From Porphyromonadaceae bacterium UBA3327 (lineage in GTDB: Bacteria; Bacteroidota; Bacteroidia; Bacteroidales; Muribaculaceae), in the NCBI GenBank assembly GCA_002361155.1, contig DERZ01000024.1, forward strand, positions 15,514 through 57,882: a DNA stretch of 42,369 bases, given 5' to 3'. Positions 39,455 to 42,369 of this stretch are shown in pieces. Both the position numbers and the translations under genes were made by a program. The notes beneath the pieces were generated by a model. That model ran no database searches and had not been told where the DNA came from. It saw only the letters and a list, made by a program, of their open reading frames with translations. Within the stretch, counting starts at the first letter, position 1. Every line of letters starts with the position of its first letter.

Positions 39455-42334
39455 ATGAATAAATTTTATAAAGGCATTCTCGGAGCGGCCGTCCTGTGTG
39501 CAGGCTCTCTGACGGCGGGTGCCGACACTTTTACAATTCCGGCCACACAGGAGGAATTCGAAACCTGGACACAGGTTGTCCCGGAAGGCGCGGAAAGCTG
39601 GAAACTCATCACGGACAACGGTCCTGACGCATACGCGTCTGTCGTGACGTGCATCACCGACTATGATTCCCAGAATCCGGGACAGATGCTGCTTGTCCCG
39701 CAGGAATACATCCTCAAGGCGGGCGCCAAGGTGAAGATTACGCCGACTGCGATCTCCGCATGCGATTACGACGGGTATTACCGGTATGCGCCCGTGGCGC
39801 TGTCTACGACCGAGGGAGCCCTCCCCATTCTGGGAGGAAGAGGTTCCGTCTATGGAGGAAAGACATCACTCCAGTGGAGTAAAAAACCGGACCATACGTT
39901 CGAGGTACCCGAAGACGGGACTTACCGTTTCGGCATAGCGGTAATGGGGCAGAAGAATTTTGCTACCGACCCGCCGACTTTCTTTGTGAAGACCATCGAT
40001 GTCGAGCCTCTGTACGATGAGCCGGCATACGCCAGATGGGCGGATCTGAGACCTGCCGCACCCGATCCCGACGGAAACAGGGCGGTGACCCTCACTTTCA
40101 CATGGCCTTCCCTCACCAAGGCCGGAGCAGAGCTGGATAACGTCGGCGGCATGATCTACCGCAGCACCGGAAGTCAGCTCAAGGACGCAACATTCGTGGC
40201 CGACATTACAGGAATACCCGGCAGCGACCATACGTATGTGGACTGCGCGGAGAACAATCCGGAAACCGCCATAACCGAGGACGGCCAGTACTCATACTGG
40301 ATCCGCACATATTACAGACTCGGCGACAAAAAGATACTCTGCGACGAATATCCACCGGCAGCCAGAACCGCCTGGGTGGGGAATGATCCCGCCGTACGGC
40401 CGTTTGACAGCGGAAAGGCATACGTAGAGAAAGTCAACGGCGGTTTCAACGTGCATTTCGTCAAGGAATTTATCGGCAGCAACGGTGGTCCGGTCAGCGC
40501 AGCCGAGTGCCGCATCTGGATCACACGCCAGAGAGGCATGGAGAAGCCTGTGGTCCTCACAGAAGACTACCGGGGCGACTCTCCATTTGTAGACAATACC
40601 ATCGACAAGGCCGGATCCTACATCTACAGGATCTATATCAATTACAAGAATACCGATACCGCCCCATGCACCGTAGGGCCGGCCTACAACGGCGAGGCCA
40701 GGACTTTGCCTTACTCCACTGCTCTCGACACCGCAGAGGATCTCTCACTCTTCAGCATAATCTCCGATGGCTCATATACCTGGGAATACAATTCCGACAA
40801 GGGCTGTGCCCAGTTCAGACCGTCAGAGTACATATCCAGCAAGTCCGACCTCATGACGCCTCCAGTCAGACTCGCCGCCAACACCGAATATCAGGTGGCC
40901 TTCACAGGATGGGTGGACGAATACGAGGGTACTCCAGTGTCGCGCACAATTACAATCACCTATGGCAAAAGCGCAAGTTTTGACGGCCTTTCCAACGTGC
41001 AGAAAGTACTTGTGGGCGTTCCAGAATCCGACAAAAAGACATACTCCCACACCTTCACCTGCGAGGAAGATGGCGAATACTTTATCGGATTCGAGGCAGA
41101 GTACCTCGGCAGTTCCAATGTTTATGTAGACAACATCGAGGTCACTGAGTTCTCCCGAAAGCCCGGCTTTGTCACGGACCTCAAGGTGACCCCGGATGCC
41201 GGCGGCGCATCCAAGGCAACCGTCTCATTCCGTCTCCCCACGCTTACCAGCGGCGGCAGCGAACTCGACAAGGTGACCGGTGTGTTCGTATATGGCTATA
41301 CAGAGGAGGAAGGCAACTATGCGGTCGAGCTTCCTCAGACCGCTTTCGCTCCCGGAGCCGAGATAAGCGTCGTGGACGAGATTTCCAGTCCCGGATATCA
41401 CAGCTACCTTGTATATACATTCAAGGATGAGGATTTCTCGGTTTCCCAGAGCGAGGATGTATGGGTCGGCGCCGACACGTTCAAGTCTCCGGTGACAAAT
41501 GCCGCAGCTTTTGCCATGGACGGCATCCTCATCCTGACCTGGGATGAGGCCGAGACCGAACACGGCGGCGTGGTTCCCGGAACAGTATACGATATTTACC
41601 GCCGCGGCGCATGCGAAGATGCGGAGAAAATTGCCGAGACTCCCGGGCTTGAATATGCCGACACGGAAGCAAACGACCTTCCCTATAACCTCTATACCTA
41701 TTCGGTTGTGGCCCGCGGCACCGCAACCGCAACCGAACCCGCCTTTGCCGAACCTCTTATCCTCGGAGACCACGCGGAGCTCCCGTTACAGCCTGACTTT
41801 GACAACACCGAGGCCTTCCATGCCTGGGACCTCTCCGGCGCGGACCATGACAACGGCAAGCTGACCTTCTCTTCGGAAGAGGCAGAGATGAGCGTCCGGA
41901 CCCCTCCTTTCATCATCAAAAAAGACCAGTCCGGCGCTGCCAGACTGGATATGGAGCTTGGATTGTCCAATGCTGTCGCCGGCAATATCGTAGTGACAGC
42001 CGAACCTCTCCCGGAGGCGAACGAGGCCAATGCCGATCCTATAGAGCTTGACAAGATTGAAATCTCAGTCGACACTCCCGCCGAGTACAGCAAGAAGGGC
42101 ATCCTCCTGCCAGCAGAAGGAAAGTATCGCCTGAAGTTCACCGGCGATACCTCCGGACTTGCCCTGACTTCGGTCAAGATTTCCGGAACCCTCACGACCG
42201 GAATTGCCGAAATCTCCGGATCGGATGACGCACTATACTTCACGGCAGACGGTCTGCGCGTTGAGCGTCCCGAGGCACCCGGCGTCTACATCAGGATGAA
42301 AGGCTCAGAATCGACCCGCATTCTCGTGAAATGA
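39455..42334 (+). CDS. Secreted FN3/choice-of-anchor-J protein (959 aa)
   Basis: Shorter relative of the two large FN3 proteins. It has a signal peptide (1-23, ending AGA) and an N-terminal jelly-roll-like domain (about 25-190, FEVPEDGTYRFGIAV). Next are FN3 x2 (198-415) joined by AWVGNDPA, a choice-of-anchor-J domain (415-565, KSDLMTPPVRL motif), FN3 x2 (569-770) joined by WVGADTFK, a degenerate second anchor-J (776-910), and a C-terminal domain ending YFTADGLRVERPEAPGVYIRMK...RILVK. Compared with its neighbour it has a jelly roll where the propeller-like region lies, and lacks the CARDB-like and split-FN3 parts. It starts 130 bp after the 1532-aa gene on the same strand and may be co-transcribed. 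Function unknown; probably a surface-exposed binding protein. Confidence 0.8.
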   Translation: MNKFYKGILGAAVLCAGSLTAGADTFTIPATQEEFETWTQVVPEGAESWKLITDNGPDAYASVVTCITDYDSQNPGQMLLVPQEYILKAGAKVKITPTAISACDYDGYYRYAPVALSTTEGALPILGGRGSVYGGKTSLQWSKKPDHTFEVPEDGTYRFGIAVMGQKNFATDPPTFFVKTIDVEPLYDEPAYARWADLRPAAPDPDGNRAVTLTFTWPSLTKAGAELDNVGGMIYRSTGSQLKDATFVADITGIPGSDHTYVDCAENNPETAITEDGQYSYWIRTYYRLGDKKILCDEYPPAARTAWVGNDPAVRPFDSGKAYVEKVNGGFNVHFVKEFIGSNGGPVSAAECRIWITRQRGMEKPVVLTEDYRGDSPFVDNTIDKAGSYIYRIYINYKNTDTAPCTVGPAYNGEARTLPYSTALDTAEDLSLFSIISDGSYTWEYNSDKGCAQFRPSEYISSKSDLMTPPVRLAANTEYQVAFTGWVDEYEGTPVSRTITITYGKSASFDGLSNVQKVLVGVPESDKKTYSHTFTCEEDGEYFIGFEAEYLGSSNVYVDNIEVTEFSRKPGFVTDLKVTPDAGGASKATVSFRLPTLTSGGSELDKVTGVFVYGYTEEEGNYAVELPQTAFAPGAEISVVDEISSPGYHSYLVYTFKDEDFSVSQSEDVWVGADTFKSPVTNAAAFAMDGILILTWDEAETEHGGVVPGTVYDIYRRGACEDAEKIAETPGLEYADTEANDLPYNLYTYSVVARGTATATEPAFAEPLILGDHAELPLQPDFDNTEAFHAWDLSGADHDNGKLTFSSEEAEMSVRTPPFIIKKDQSGAARLDMELGLSNAVAGNIVVTAEPLPEANEANADPIELDKIEISVDTPAEYSKKGILLPAEGKYRLKFTGDTSGLALTSVKISGTLTTGIAEISGSDDALYFTADGLRVERPEAPGVYIRMKGSESTRILVK

Positions 42335-42369
42335 AACGTGACACATCAATAACATATAAGAGGGCGGCC

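Noticed and set aside
1..42369. CRISPR array, tRNA, rRNA, insertion sequence or prophage
   Set aside because: No regularly spaced direct repeats, cloverleaf-like sequences, rRNA signatures, transposase motifs or terminal inverted repeats with target duplications were seen on reading the window. A dedicated search could still find a degenerate element.

Overview
The window looks like chromosomal DNA from a gut-type Bacteroidales bacterium; Muribaculaceae is my best guess, but the sequence read alone does not prove the family. The evidence is the -33/-7 promoter type (TTTG, 19-20 bp, TAnnTTTG), Mfa/fimbrillin-type lipoproteins, membrane-anchored TPR-TM-HTH regulators, a fused KorA with KorB, and many secreted proteins ending in a short C-terminal sorting-like domain (GIY...K-hydrophobic-R/K). 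I found no tRNA, rRNA, CRISPR, transposase or phage gene, and the window is gene-dense.

Layout. (1) 25-3156, +: the end of a fimbrial (type V pilus-like) operon, with a DUF5119-like lipoprotein and two tandem fimbrillin-like lipoproteins. (2) 3196-4788, -: a membrane-anchored TPR regulator, divergent from (3) 5079-9455, +, a 1458-aa secreted FN3/choice-of-anchor-J protein. (4) 9522-15085, -: an operon-like housekeeping block encoding a Na/Pi cotransporter, mannose-1-phosphate guanylyltransferase, a thioredoxin-like lipoprotein and YifB, with overlapping or nearly abutting genes. (5) 15257-16807, -: a second membrane-anchored TPR regulator with an AraC HTH, divergent from (6) 17033-23740, +, a 2235-aa secreted protein with a triplicated super-module, followed by (7) an M6-type metalloprotease at 23852-26617. 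(8) 26760-29670, -: korB and korA. (9) 29695-34134, -: a secreted endonuclease I, a flavin reductase and an Omp28-like CxxC protein. (10) 34726-42334, +: two more FN3/choice-of-anchor-J proteins of 1532 and 959 aa.

How it fits together. Seven proteins (at 5079, 17033, 23852, 29695, 32362, 34726 and 39455) have unrelated N-terminal functions but share a short C-terminal domain resembling a type IX secretion (type A) sorting domain. The region therefore reads as a surface/secretome island interrupted by metabolic operons. Two of the giant proteins are each divergent from a TPR-TM-HTH regulator, which suggests envelope sensing coupled to surface-protein expression. The 1458-aa and 1532-aa proteins are colinear paralogues over nearly their whole length. 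No single gene here is a clearly new enzyme system. The least explained parts are the giant proteins (FN3 domains split by jelly-roll insertions), their paired regulators, and a roughly 240-nt leader before the 1532-aa gene.
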